From Tolypothrix sp. PCC 7712 (lineage in GTDB: Bacteria; Cyanobacteriota; Cyanobacteriia; Cyanobacteriales; Nostocaceae), in the NCBI RefSeq assembly GCF_025860405.1, contig NZ_CP063785.1, forward strand, positions 5,891,390 through 5,955,389: a stretch of 64,000 nucleotides of DNA, in the 5' to 3' direction. Positions 16,816 to 26,158 of the stretch are shown here, one piece after another (position 1 is the stretch's first letter; every line of letters begins with the position of its first letter). A program made the position numbers and the translations under genes. The notes beneath the pieces are model-generated. The model was not told the DNA's origin. It ran no database searches and was given only the letters and a program-made list of their open reading frames with translations.

Positions 16816-17685
16816 ATGAGTAGAAAGGGTCAGTCTATAACTTTATCGATATCAGAACGAGATAAAGCCGAGTTAGAAAACTTAGCGCTGGAATTTGGGA
16901 TGAAGTGGGGCGATCGCCCAAATATCTCTAAACTAATAGAAGCGATCGCTCGTCATCATTTAATTATTGGTAAAAATTACGACTGGTCAGAATCGCGCCT
17001 CCGTGCTGTTCACCGAGCAATGCTTGCATTAGCTGATGTTGGGCAAAATGAGCAAGCGCAACTAATAGCACAATTATTACTTGAGCGTAGCGAACTATCT
17101 ATACCTCTGCGTAGCGAAATCGAAAACTTTTTAGGAAATTTACCACCAGCTTGGCGTTTAGAAATAGACCGTTACATTTTACGAGAGCAACCCTTTCAAC
17201 TGAGTTATCAAGATGCGAGACAGCATATCTGGAATTTTACTGTCCGTTACGCCAAAGTTACGCCCCACGAAAAGCGTCAATATCTTGATTGCTGGTGTGA
17301 AGAGACTGAGGGTAACTTGGATGTAAAAGACTTACAGCATAATTGGAGTTTACGTTTAGACAGGATTCAAGATGCTGCTGTTTCACCGATTGTTGGTGAG
17401 TGGCGACGTTCTGGGTTAGCAGAGATAGAGGTAGAAATGCATCTTTTAGCTGGTTTAGCCTTCGCTTATCAAGCCAAACTCGAAGACAAAATCAATGAAT
17501 GGCTACCAGATACAGCAAAAGTCAAACGTGTTGTTAGGCGTGTTTCTAATACTTTTTGGTTCATTCGGGAAGTCATGCAATATGCACCAGATTGTGTAAT
17601 TGTTGCGCCAGAAAATGTGCGATCGCTGATTCAAAATAAAATTAAAACTCTATATCAAAATTATGGTTTAGATGCTTCTTCCTAA
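16816..17685 (+). CDS. WYL-domain transcriptional regulator of the I-D locus
   Basis: The 289-residue protein has a ribbon-helix-helix-like N-terminus (QSITLSISERDKAELENLALEF, about residues 5-28), a linker, a WYL domain (FQLSYQDA, YLDCWCEETEG, WSLRLDRIQDA, about 130-195) and a C-terminal WCX-like part (VVRRVSNTFWFIREV). A WYL protein of this sort, Sll7009, was reported as a negative regulator of the I-D locus of Synechocystis. It is divergent from cas3' and probably binds the TACGGACA boxes. WYL domains can sense nucleotides or nucleic acid; the ligand here is unknown. Confidence 0.85.
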   Translation: MSRKGQSITLSISERDKAELENLALEFGMKWGDRPNISKLIEAIARHHLIIGKNYDWSESRLRAVHRAMLALADVGQNEQAQLIAQLLLERSELSIPLRSEIENFLGNLPPAWRLEIDRYILREQPFQLSYQDARQHIWNFTVRYAKVTPHEKRQYLDCWCEETEGNLDVKDLQHNWSLRLDRIQDAAVSPIVGEWRRSGLAEIEVEMHLLAGLAFAYQAKLEDKINEWLPDTAKVKRVVRRVSNTFWFIREVMQYAPDCVIVAPENVRSLIQNKIKTLYQNYGLDASS

Positions 17686-18006
17686 GAATTGGATGTATTT
17701 ATAAAATTGTACTCTCATCAATTTATATTTTTAAATTATGCATTTTAATAGCTAGCAGTAAGCATATGAAATTTCGATTCATATTTGTATATAGCATTAC
17801 TATTTAATTTATGAAGACCAAAGTACATTTTTACATTAGTACTATCCTGTTACCAGTTTCTGAAATTAAAAAATGATTTCCCAATTCTTGTACGGATTGT
17901 TGAATTTAAAATTTTAGCCGATAAAGCGCTAAATAGGCAACAAAAAAGTGTGAAATATACTGTTAAAAACTTACTAGGTTGACTTTAAAAGTAAGTATCG
18001 CAGGTT
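17686..18006. other. A/T-rich gap after the CRISPR locus
   Basis: The 320 bp between the WYL gene and a small membrane protein gene are A/T-rich and carry no convincing open frame, hairpin or repeat. This marks the end of the CRISPR-Cas locus. Confidence 0.4.
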
Positions 18007-18171
18007 ATGATTGTTTTTAGATATTTTGCATTCTTCCTTGTGCTATTAGTAGCATTATTATCATCCCTAAAACAAATGAGTCTTGCGCTAGATGAAGGCA
18101 ATCTTGAACGCTTTACTTTGTGGACTAGTATAGCTTCTTTCATTGCAGGGTTACCAATTATGTTGTGGTAA
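18007..18171 (+). CDS. Small membrane protein, 54 residues
   Basis: ATG at 18007 opens a 54-residue frame ending TAA at 18169-18171. It reads as an N-terminal hydrophobic helix (FAFFLVLLVALLSSL), a polar loop (KQMSLALDEGNLERFTLW) and a second hydrophobic helix (SIASFIAGLPIMLW). The regular two-helix hairpin design argues for a real gene. No family recognised; the upstream CGCAGGTT is a poor ribosome site. Confidence 0.5.
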   Translation: MIVFRYFAFFLVLLVALLSSLKQMSLALDEGNLERFTLWTSIASFIAGLPIMLW

Positions 18172-18224
18172 ATCTACGGAATTAATTGACTGTAGCAATA
18201 TGGCTATTTATCAAGGTAATAAAA

Positions 18225-18274
18225 GGCAACAGGCAACAGGCAACAGGCAACAGGCAACAGGCAACAGGCAACAG
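18225..18274. repeat. Heptamer tandem repeat GGCAACA, seven copies
   Basis: Seven perfect copies of GGCAACA plus one base occupy 50 bp. It is a short tandemly repeated (STRR) sequence of the type found throughout Nostocales genomes. Confidence 0.95.
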
Positions 18275-18587
18275 TAAAACAAAGCCGCCCATGAGGGGCG
18301 AGGTTTTTACCCCCACTTTTTTTATAAATAAAATTTAAATTTAAAATTCCTTGGGAAGTATGACCAATACTTAAATATAGATGCGGTTCGGTAACTTTGA
18401 TAAAGCTCTTAAAATTGCGTCGTACTTAATCGATTACCACTTCAGAATTTAACTTGATACTTTTAGTGTATTAGCATAAATTTTACTTAAGAGATTACAT
18501 TTTGCTCTACGAATACATAAAGTTTATTTAGAGAATGACAGCATTTTTCAGCCTCCAAAACTCAATTTGGCAACAACTCTAACTATT

Positions 18588-18873
18588 AGGGTTGGGATTC
18601 CAACATCTGAAATTTTGGCTAATGCTGATAGTTTATTATCCAAAACTTAATTAGTTTAGGTGCAGTTACTTTTTTGGCGATCGCAGCTGCTTGGATAAGT
18701 GGAGATGTCTTTTGTCTAAAGCAAATACAATCTTTGATGCAAACAGCCAAGACCTTGGGTAGCAAGGACTGGCTGATATATCCAGGGAACTGGGTCAATT
18801 AGCACAAGCAATTAACGAAATGGCCGCAGCGCTAGAAGTCCGGGAGAAAGAAAATTATCTTGGAGTATATTAG
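18588..18873 (+). pseudogene. Relic of a HAMP-domain sensor histidine kinase
   Basis: Joining frames across two frameshifts gives VGIPTSEILANADSLLSKT, then LGAVTFLAIAAAWI (a membrane helix), LKQIQSLMQTAKTLGS, then ELGQLAQAINEMAAALEVREKE. This is the end of a periplasmic domain, a transmembrane helix and a HAMP linker as found in cyanobacterial sensor kinases. The frame breaks near 18647 and at about 18785, and stops follow. No kinase core is left. Other parts of 18275-19122 hold no gene. Confidence 0.65.
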
Positions 18874-19122
18874 ATAATTTATTTTCTGGAAGTCCCTGAA
18901 GGCGTATCATCTTAATAAAAATTTTTAATATGCATTAAATTTTAAAATATAAATATTGTGTGCCTCTATCTGGCTACTTCTGTTTACCAAAACCACCTAT
19001 AAATCTTTTTGTATAAAGACTGAATTTATATAAGTCTTAATTGAGCAAAAAAGATAATTGCTTATTTTAAATTATTACAATAATTGTCTTTGATTGAGTT
19101 AGTTGCTAATTTATATACAAAT

Positions 19123-19171
19123 AAAATTTCAGGATAGGTACAGTACAATCTATCCCGAAATTTTAGTTTTT
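19123..19171 (+). terminator. Hairpin with T-run just before the SDR gene
   Basis: AAAATTTCAGGATAG (19123-19137) pairs with CTATCCCGAAATTTT (19150-19164) with one mismatch, leaving a 12-nt loop, and is followed by AGTTTTTT. It ends about 20 nt before the ATG at 19192, so it either terminates upstream transcription or works as an attenuator in the SDR leader. Confidence 0.55.
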
Positions 19172-19191
19172 TAACTTAATTGAGATAAATT

Positions 19192-20028
19192 ATGATATCA
19201 AAACTAGCAATAGTTACAGGTGGCACCCGTGGCATTGGTTGGGGAATATCGCAGCATTTGGCAAAAAATGGCTATGATTTGATACTTGGCTTTAATTCCA
19301 ATGAAGAAGCGGCCTCAACTGCGAAAGCTAAACTGGAATTAAACTATGGCAGCAAAGTTTGCTTGATTAAAGGCGATGTAGCAGAAGAATCTACTATTGA
19401 AAAAATATTTCAATATGTAGAAAATGATTTTGGCGGGAAATTGACAGCATTAATTCATAATGCTGGTTTATATGTGGGAACAACCACATCTTCTCAATCT
19501 CAAAGAGCGATTTTAGCTACTAATGATTCAACTAGATTATTAGGTACTGGTAAGTGGAATAGTTTTGATAAGTACGACTACTATCAGAATGTCTATCCTA
19601 AATGCTTGATTAGATGTGTCGAAAAAGCTATCAATTATATGGAAGACAAAAACGGCTATATAGTAGCAATCTCTTCTCCAGGATGTAACAATACTCAAAC
19701 GCCAAGATTAGACTATGTCATGCCAGGTCAAGCTAAAGCAGTTGTTGAGTTTTTAGTGAGAAACTATGCTAAAGCACTTGCGCCGAGACAAATCACAGTC
19801 AATGTAGTTATTCCTGGTTTTGTGAAAACTGACGCGTGGGAATTTGCCACTGCTGATAGAGGTGGAGTAGATGGCAATGCTATGAAAAATAGAATTGAAA
19901 ATACACCCATGCAACGTTGGGCTTCTGTGGAGGAAATTGGTGCAGCCGTAGCTTTTTTATGCTCTCCCCAAGCTGCATTTATTACTGGAGTCGCATTACC
20001 TGTTGATGGTGGTTTACATCTAAGTTGA
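19192..20028 (+). CDS. Short-chain dehydrogenase/reductase with FabI-type Y-x6-K spacing
   Basis: The 278-residue protein has the NAD(P)-binding TGGTRGIG loop (about residues 10-17), NAG after the fourth strand (IHNAGLY), and a C-terminal PVDGGLHL end. The expected Y-x3-K active site is absent: the sequence around the Lys reads DYVMPGQAKA, giving Tyr-x6-Lys as in enoyl-ACP reductases FabI/FabL. It may therefore be an enoyl-reductase-like enzyme rather than a FabG-type ketoreductase. Substrate unknown. It stands alone, with the hairpin at 19123-19171 in its leader. Confidence 0.8.
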   Translation: MISKLAIVTGGTRGIGWGISQHLAKNGYDLILGFNSNEEAASTAKAKLELNYGSKVCLIKGDVAEESTIEKIFQYVENDFGGKLTALIHNAGLYVGTTTSSQSQRAILATNDSTRLLGTGKWNSFDKYDYYQNVYPKCLIRCVEKAINYMEDKNGYIVAISSPGCNNTQTPRLDYVMPGQAKAVVEFLVRNYAKALAPRQITVNVVIPGFVKTDAWEFATADRGGVDGNAMKNRIENTPMQRWASVEEIGAAVAFLCSPQAAFITGVALPVDGGLHLS

Positions 20029-20207
20029 GAATTTTTTGGCGATCGCACCGCTTACAATCTGTACAGCCCAGAGGATAAATAATTGTTAAGCGATCGCGGT
20101 ATAACGGTTCATGAGAGTGGAAAAAACAGAGATAATTTGCACTTATGGGTGCTAAACATATCTACTGCCGTTCAATTAAACCGTTAAGTGAGGATACGGA
20201 AGTTTTT

Positions 20208-21314
20208 ATGCGAGTAAATGCTATGGCAATGACTCTAGTGATGTCATTAACTGCGATGCAGAGTGCCTACGCACAAAATACTGATGTCACAGGTGAGCCA
20301 TTTATGAAAGCCGCTCTGACTGTGATGGCATTCGATTACTTTGCCACGGAATGCAAGCAAGGTAGTGGCTTCACGGCTAACGATGCTGCTAAAGTCGAAG
20401 CGTGGGAAACTACCAACGGTGTCGCTCAAATCCGCGCCCGCTTACCTGAACTCGAGCAGCACCCCACCCAAAAGCAACAACTCGATCAAGCTCTGTCTAT
20501 CATTACCAAACAAATCACCAGTCAAAACGCCAATATCAATCCTTGCTCTGTGGCGCTTTCGGTGTCCCGAATGCCTGAGGCTCAATTTGCCAAAGTATCG
20601 CCACAACTGCTCTCGCCAGTAAGTAAACCACCCAAAACACCCAAAAAAGCAGAACAGCCTGCTGCCAAAAAACCAGAGCCTGTTACTTCCTCATCGGACA
20701 ACGAACTTGTGAAGCAAATTGATAGCTTTGGTTTCAATTCACGTACAGTTATGGGTATTGGTGGCTTCTTAACTACTGATATCTATCCTGTTGTGCTGTT
20801 TCGCAACGGTGATGCCCTCACCAACGTCGAAGGGCTGTCCTTTAGCGGTGGGATTGCAGCTCACAAACGCGCCAAACCAGACGAATGGACACGTTGGCGC
20901 AGTCAGGGTGGCAAAATAGAACTGGCAAGTAAGGACGGTTGGGAAGCGTTACCTTTCTCGAAGACATATCCGAAATTGCCGAATAACTTTAAGCTCAACG
21001 GATTATTTCGCTCACTCTCTGGCACAGGTAACGTTGCGATTGGAGGTAGCCAGTCAGTTGTAGCTTGGCAGCAATATAGCTTTTCGCCCGATGGCCGAGT
21101 CATGCGTGGTCAAGGTGCTGGTGCTAGTAATGACTCTTTTGCTACCGGCAGCATAGCACCTAATGAGCGCGGTCGCTATCGCATTGAAGGGCTGATGCTA
21201 TACATCAATTACGATGATGGCTCAAGCGAGCGTCGCATCTTAATTACCGATCCCAAAGATCCCAAAAGTGTCATCTGGCTTGATGGGGTTAGCTATGTAC
21301 GCCGCCAAAAGTGA
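20208..21314 (+). CDS. Secreted protein of unknown function
   Basis: Start ATG at 20208 is chosen because it gives a clean signal peptide (MRVNAMAMTLVMSLTAMQSAYA, cut after AYA) and has GAGG/GGAAG upstream; an ATG at 20145 would hide that peptide. After it come a helical region with Cys in DYFATECKQG, a Lys/Pro-rich linker (about 145-165), and a beta-rich C-terminal domain with RGRYRIEGLMLYINYDDGS and a final WLDGVSYVRR. I do not recognise the family. It is likely periplasmic or outer-membrane associated. Confidence 0.75.
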   Translation: MRVNAMAMTLVMSLTAMQSAYAQNTDVTGEPFMKAALTVMAFDYFATECKQGSGFTANDAAKVEAWETTNGVAQIRARLPELEQHPTQKQQLDQALSIITKQITSQNANINPCSVALSVSRMPEAQFAKVSPQLLSPVSKPPKTPKKAEQPAAKKPEPVTSSSDNELVKQIDSFGFNSRTVMGIGGFLTTDIYPVVLFRNGDALTNVEGLSFSGGIAAHKRAKPDEWTRWRSQGGKIELASKDGWEALPFSKTYPKLPNNFKLNGLFRSLSGTGNVAIGGSQSVVAWQQYSFSPDGRVMRGQGAGASNDSFATGSIAPNERGRYRIEGLMLYINYDDGSSERRILITDPKDPKSVIWLDGVSYVRRQK

Positions 21315-21443
21315 CGTATTTAGTTTTTCAATTACACAATAGCGATCAGATTCGTTGGCTGTTGATTGTTAACTGTTGATGTCAACAGCCAATACAAATA
21401 TTTTTCACCACTCATCCGATTTTAGGCATCTCCTGCCTACCTT

Positions 21444-21746
21444 ATACCAATTCAAATCATGTTGGCGACACATTAATATATTCTAGTGGGCACGGCATTG
21501 CCCATTGGTGTCAACTTAAGCTAAAAGCTATATAGGGCAGGCGTTGTACAAAACTTTCGCCCTCATCCCCTAACCCCTTCTCCCCCAGGAGAAGGGGAAT
21601 TAAATCTCTTGCTCCCCTCTCCCACCGGGAGAGGGGTTGGGGGTGAGGGCAAAAACCTTGCTACAAAGCTGGTTTCGCGTTAAGTTGACACCTATGGGCA
21701 TTGCCGTGCCCCTACAATCTATCGCATTCTTTTTTCAAATTGGTAT
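21444..21746. mobile_element. ATACCAATT-type MITE, interrupted by a second MITE
   Basis: Ends are ATACCAATT (21444-21452) and AATTGGTAT (21738-21746). Removing the inserted element and one 9-bp duplication leaves about 100 bp that match the uninterrupted copy at 59772-59870 on the other strand (CGACACAT, ATATATTCTAG, CCCCTACA, GCATTCTTTTTT all shared). No coding capacity. Confidence 0.8.
21503..21696. mobile_element. CATTGGTGTC-type MITE, 194 bp, nested
   Basis: Terminal repeats CATTGGTGTCAACTTAA (21503-21519) and TTAAGTTGACACCTATG (21680-21696) differ at one position. Flanking GGCATTGCC (21494-21502 and 21697-21705) is a perfect 9-bp duplication. The interior holds stacked C-rich/G-rich hairpins (CCCCTTCTCC..GGAGAAGGGG). 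A close copy in opposite orientation lies at 61966-62407. No coding capacity; a transposase with 9-bp staggering would have to act in trans. Confidence 0.85.
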
Positions 21747-21855
21747 TAGCTTCCCTAAACAAGGATATTTTGTAAGTTATAAGTCCTTGAGACGATGCTA
21801 AATATCAGCTGAAGCAATTGCAAAGAGAACTCCACAGAATGATTGATCCAAAAGC

Positions 21856-21986
21856 TGTCATTGCGAGCGAAACGGAGTGTAGTGAAGCAATCCCAATATT
21901 TTGCGGTTGCTTCATTTCGCTTCCCTTCTCCTGACGGAGACGCTACGCGAACGGGACGCTACGCGAACGCTACATTCGCAATGACA
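21856..21986. repeat. REP-like palindromic repeat
   Basis: TGTCATTGCGAGCG (21856) and TTCGCAATGACA (ending 21986) are inverted ends of a repeat containing AGTGAAGCAATC. The same core appears inside the element at 62041-62275, and the start of another copy is cut by the right window edge (63978-64000). The rest of 21315-22317 holds no gene; an 85-codon open frame across it is an artefact. Confidence 0.7.
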
Positions 21987-22317
21987 ATTGGGCATTTCTT
22001 TTTGTGGAGGTCTCAAATACAAAATATCCCTATTCATATTTCAGCCTTTGGAGACAGGAATATCTGCTACCATATTTCGATAATGGGTATAAATAAGTAG
22101 AATTGGCACAGTTTTTTACTTCATCAACCGCAACAATACTGAATGCAGGAAATGTTGTAGTAATGAGGTGATTAAAACTGATAAATTTTTATAATGTGCA
22201 AATAGTGTGCAAAATTACGCAAGGCAGCTAATCACAATCCAAAAGATTAGCAGGCTTTGTAGTAGCAAACATCAGGGTGTGTCTACGTACTTATACATTA
22301 TACCTACGTAGAAATAC

Positions 22318-24570
22318 ATGACAGCAGTGACTGAGTACTCACAGGAATTCGCAGCAGGGACAGGCGAAGAAGGATTACTATATCGTATAACCGCTAGGAT
22401 TAGGCAATCACTGGAACTTAAAGAGATATTAACTACCAGTGTTGCAGAAATTCGTTCCTTTCTGGGCACAGATCGGGTAATGGTGTATAGATTTGATAGC
22501 GACGGTAGTGGTGAAGTGGTTGCTGAATCTATACATCAACAGCGTCTACCATCACTGTTAGGTTTGCATTTCCCCGCAGGGGACATTCCCCAAGAAGCGC
22601 GTGATATGTTTCTCAGAGCGCGACAACGTTCAATTGTGAATGTAGCCAATGGACGAATTGGGCTATCGCCGCTAGATAGTCCCGATACTGGTAAATCCTT
22701 GAGTAGTGAAAATATTTATTATCGAGCAGTAGACTCTTGCCATATTCAATATTTAACAGCAATGGGTGTGCAGTCTTCCCTAGTGGTGCCAATTTTACAT
22801 CACGATCCCCAAGAGCAAACAGCAAGACCTCGCCTGTGGGGATTGTTGGTATCGCACCACAGTACACCGCGAACAGATGTGAAGCAAGAACTACAAATAG
22901 TACAGCAAGCTGCCGATCAAATATCAGTAGCGATCGCTCACAGTACCCTACTCAGTCAAGCGCGTGCTGAACAACAGCGAGAAGCTGTGATTAATAAAAT
23001 TACCAATCTCTTACATTCTCAATCCAACATTCAATTACAAACTGCGCTAGAAGCAACGATTAATACCTTGGGTGGGGTAGGTGGCAGACTTTATATCGAG
23101 TCAACTAAAGAGTCTTACACCATCGGTGAACAACCGTCACTGCCAAATGAATCAGCCGTTATTGTCATGGAAGAACACTCTTTATGGCAAGATTGGATGA
23201 ATGAGAGCAAAACAGGTAATATTTGGGCAATTACTGATTTATATAAAGAGCCACATTGGGAAGAGTTAGCTCCTGCGTTCCAATCTACTCAAATTAGGGG
23301 TATGTTATTAATTCCCCTAAATTACCGTCAAAATTTTCTTGGAGTTTTAAGCGTTTTCCGCAAGGAAGTTGAAATAGAAATTATGTGGGCGGGACACCGC
23401 GACACTAATGAGCAGCAAAAGCTACCCCAACTTTCATTTGCAGCTTGGTTAGAGCAAAGAAAAGGACAAGCACCCCAATGGAAGCCAGAAGAAATTACTT
23501 TAGCGCAAGCTTTAGCCGATCAATTTGCGATCGCCATTCAACAACAGCAAATGTACCAACAGGTACAAGCTATTAATGAAAATCTAGAAAGTTTAGTAGC
23601 AGAACGCACCGCCCAACTGCAAAAATCTTTAGAACTGACTAGGGTAGTTAAGCAAGTTGCCAATCAAATACGTAGTAATTTGGACTACAAACTTACCTTG
23701 CAAACTATTGTGCGGGAAGTGCGGAAGCTGCTGAAAACAGACAGGGTATTAATTTACAAGATTCTCGAGAAATTAGAAGGTGAAGTAGTTGTTGAAGATA
23801 CAGACAATAACTTGCGTTCTATTTTGGGGATGAAAACCCCATTAGAATGCTTCCCTGAAGACTATGCTCGTCTTTACGTCAGGGGAAGAGTTAGAGCAAT
23901 CAACAATGTAGCTTCCGAAGATTTGAATCCTTGTCATCGAGAATTTTTACAGAGCCTGCAGATTAAAGCAAATCTGATTGTACCAATCACGATGAGTAAC
24001 CAATTATGGGGGTTAATTATTGCCCATGAATGTTTTGCTCCCAGAAATTGGCAAGATGAAGAAATGGATTTAATGCAACATCTTGCAGATGAAGCAGTAC
24101 TCGCTATTCAACAAGCACAATTATATGAAAGCAGTCGCACAGCAGAAGCTGCTGCGAAAGCCCAAGCCGAAGAGTTAGTACAAGCCCTACAGCAAATCCA
24201 ACAAACACAAGCACAACTAATTAAAAGCGAAAAAATGTCTAGCTTAGGGCTATGGGCATTAGGTGTAGCACAAGAAATTAGAAACCCCGTTAATTTCATT
24301 TATGCTCAACTTTCTGATCTCAGTGACTACACTCATCAACTGCTAGAACTGATACGTCTTTACCAGTTGTATTACCCTCACCCTACTGGGGAAATTTGTT
24401 ATCAAACAGAAACAATCAATTTGGATTTTCTGACTAATCACCTACCTAAAATCCTGTTATCAATGAAGCTACAAGCTGAACGTATTAACTCCATGATGTT
24501 ATCTCTACGCAATTTTTCTTACTCAGATTTGTCATCAATGAAAAGTGTAAATCAGCATGAAAATATGTAA
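22318..24570 (+). CDS. Three-GAF bilin-type sensor with dead, truncated histidine kinase end
   Basis: The 750-residue protein has GAF1 (about 20-215) with DSCHIQYLTAMGV, where C141-H142 matches the chromophore-binding Cys-His of cyanobacteriochromes; GAF2 (about 225-410), more divergent; and GAF3 (about 440-602) with NPCHREFL. A coiled region then leads to a HisKA-like helix, EKMSSLG...GVAQEIRNPVNF: the phospho-accepting His is Gln652. Translation ends at residue 750, before the catalytic ATPase domain. It should be unable to autophosphorylate but could still sense light or redox state and act by binding partners. bvdR (57774) in the window makes bilin-pathway products, but the two are not linked. 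Confidence 0.85.
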   Translation: MTAVTEYSQEFAAGTGEEGLLYRITARIRQSLELKEILTTSVAEIRSFLGTDRVMVYRFDSDGSGEVVAESIHQQRLPSLLGLHFPAGDIPQEARDMFLRARQRSIVNVANGRIGLSPLDSPDTGKSLSSENIYYRAVDSCHIQYLTAMGVQSSLVVPILHHDPQEQTARPRLWGLLVSHHSTPRTDVKQELQIVQQAADQISVAIAHSTLLSQARAEQQREAVINKITNLLHSQSNIQLQTALEATINTLGGVGGRLYIESTKESYTIGEQPSLPNESAVIVMEEHSLWQDWMNESKTGNIWAITDLYKEPHWEELAPAFQSTQIRGMLLIPLNYRQNFLGVLSVFRKEVEIEIMWAGHRDTNEQQKLPQLSFAAWLEQRKGQAPQWKPEEITLAQALADQFAIAIQQQQMYQQVQAINENLESLVAERTAQLQKSLELTRVVKQVANQIRSNLDYKLTLQTIVREVRKLLKTDRVLIYKILEKLEGEVVVEDTDNNLRSILGMKTPLECFPEDYARLYVRGRVRAINNVASEDLNPCHREFLQSLQIKANLIVPITMSNQLWGLIIAHECFAPRNWQDEEMDLMQHLADEAVLAIQQAQLYESSRTAEAAAKAQAEELVQALQQIQQTQAQLIKSEKMSSLGLWALGVAQEIRNPVNFIYAQLSDLSDYTHQLLELIRLYQLYYPHPTGEICYQTETINLDFLTNHLPKILLSMKLQAERINSMMLSLRNFSYSDLSSMKSVNQHENM

Positions 24571-25199
24571 GATTATTTGATTCAGTTAACCCACATCTAT
24601 TTTGCATTGATCAAATATTTAAAAATATTTTGTAGTGGAAATATTAAGTGGGAAATGATGCAACTTAAATGTGAATTCTTTGATAATATCGTGCAATATC
24701 AGCAAGCTGAACGCGCCATAAATTTAACAATTTGAAGTGGTTAGGGATGCACGGGATAAAAATTTTTATTCTCCCTGGTATCCCTATATTATTATTAAAT
24801 AAGCAATGTCTATAACCCACATTCCGCAAGACCCGAGAATTCATTTTCCGGCTAATAGCTCAAGTCTACTGAAGTAGACTCAAAATTTTGGAAATACAGC
24901 AGATTGCAAGTTGGTGAGGTACAATTATCTCTACCTCATTTACCCAAAGCTGTATGTAGAGACACAGCATTGCTATGTCCTCAAAATGTAGTTCAAAATA
25001 TTCCAAGAAGTCTCTGTTAAGCTAATGCGCGTCTAAATTGCATAACTACTAATCAAGACTGTTGACCGTTGACTGTCAACCGTCAACAGTTAACAGCCCT
25101 CACGATTGATTGTGCAACTTAAAAGCAGAATAGCGTACTTTTTTCCGTTCCCTGCTCAAAGGGCATGGTAATCTCAATTACAGGACTCAACAAGTTAAC
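24571..25199. other. Gene-poor gap with heptamer hairpin
   Basis: No gene is seen in 629 bp. At about 25058-25099 lies a GTTGACC/GTTGACT heptamer repeat arranged as an inverted repeat (ACTGTTGACCGTTGAC against GTCAACCGTCAACAGT, one mismatch). Nothing resembling the missing kinase ATPase domain of the preceding gene is found. Confidence 0.5.
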
Positions 25200-26012
25200 A
25201 TGACCGCAGCCAGCTATCCACCTCCTGTAGATCGCCTTTTGAGCTATGGTGATTGTCGCAACTACAAAGAATGGCCAAATTATGTAGCAGAACTTGGTCT
25301 TAAACCTGAGCATATACCCGATTTAATTCGGATGCTCACTGATCAAGAACTCATATGGGCTGATTCTGATAGTGATGAGGTTTGGTCTACAATTCATGCT
25401 TGGCGATCGCTAGGACAATTAAAAGCAGAAGATGCGATCGCACCACTGTTAACTCTGTTTGAAGAACTAGAAGATCTTGACTGGGTTAGCACTGAAATGC
25501 CACGAGTATTTCAAATGATTGGCCCGGTGTCAATTCCCGCACTGAGTGCTTATCTGGCTGACGATCAATATCATATCTATGCTCGCACTACAGCAGCAGA
25601 TTGTATTAGTCAAATCGGCCAGCACTACCCAGAAGCAAGAACTGAGTGTGTTAACGTTATTACCCAACAACTAGCGCTATTTGCTAGCAATCATGCGGAA
25701 TTTAATGCCTTTCTCGTTTCTAACTTAATTAGTTTAGAGGCTGTCGAGTCTGCGGATGTAATTGAGCAAGCTTTTGCGGCTAATTGTGTAGTTCCTTTTA
25801 TTGCGGGTGACTGGGGTGAAGTACAAGTTGCAATGGGGCTGAAAACCCGTGCAGAAATCCCAGAACGCAGGTTCACTCCGCGAGAGGTGATGGATTATTT
25901 TGCTTCTGTTGATGGATCTGTGGATGATTCTAAAAATTCCCGTGGTTTTGCACCAGTAGCTAAACCTGCAAAGAAGAAGTCAGGTAAAACTTCTCGCAAG
26001 AAAAAGAAATAA
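25200..26012 (+). CDS. HEAT-like/DUF1186-type protein with Lys-rich tail
   Basis: The 270-residue soluble protein is mostly paired helices, reading ELGLKPEHIPDLIRMLTDQ, AWRSLGQLKAEDAIAPLLTLF and MIGPVSIPALSAYL, as in HEAT/DUF1186 proteins. The C-terminus is a basic tail (KPAKKKSGKTSRKKKK), which may bind nucleic acid or polyanions. No enzyme motif is seen. A protein-binding scaffold is the most one can infer. Confidence 0.7.
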   Translation: MTAASYPPPVDRLLSYGDCRNYKEWPNYVAELGLKPEHIPDLIRMLTDQELIWADSDSDEVWSTIHAWRSLGQLKAEDAIAPLLTLFEELEDLDWVSTEMPRVFQMIGPVSIPALSAYLADDQYHIYARTTAADCISQIGQHYPEARTECVNVITQQLALFASNHAEFNAFLVSNLISLEAVESADVIEQAFAANCVVPFIAGDWGEVQVAMGLKTRAEIPERRFTPREVMDYFASVDGSVDDSKNSRGFAPVAKPAKKKSGKTSRKKKK

Positions 26013-26158
26013 TTCATAATACTTTTACCATTTGTGCTGCAATTTGTAGAACACACAAGTGATTAGTAATTGAGACGTATAGCTCACAAAATATTTATGT
26101 TTAAAAACTTTTTTGGAGTTATATCTATTATCTAAATAAGTACAAATTTTATGTAGTA

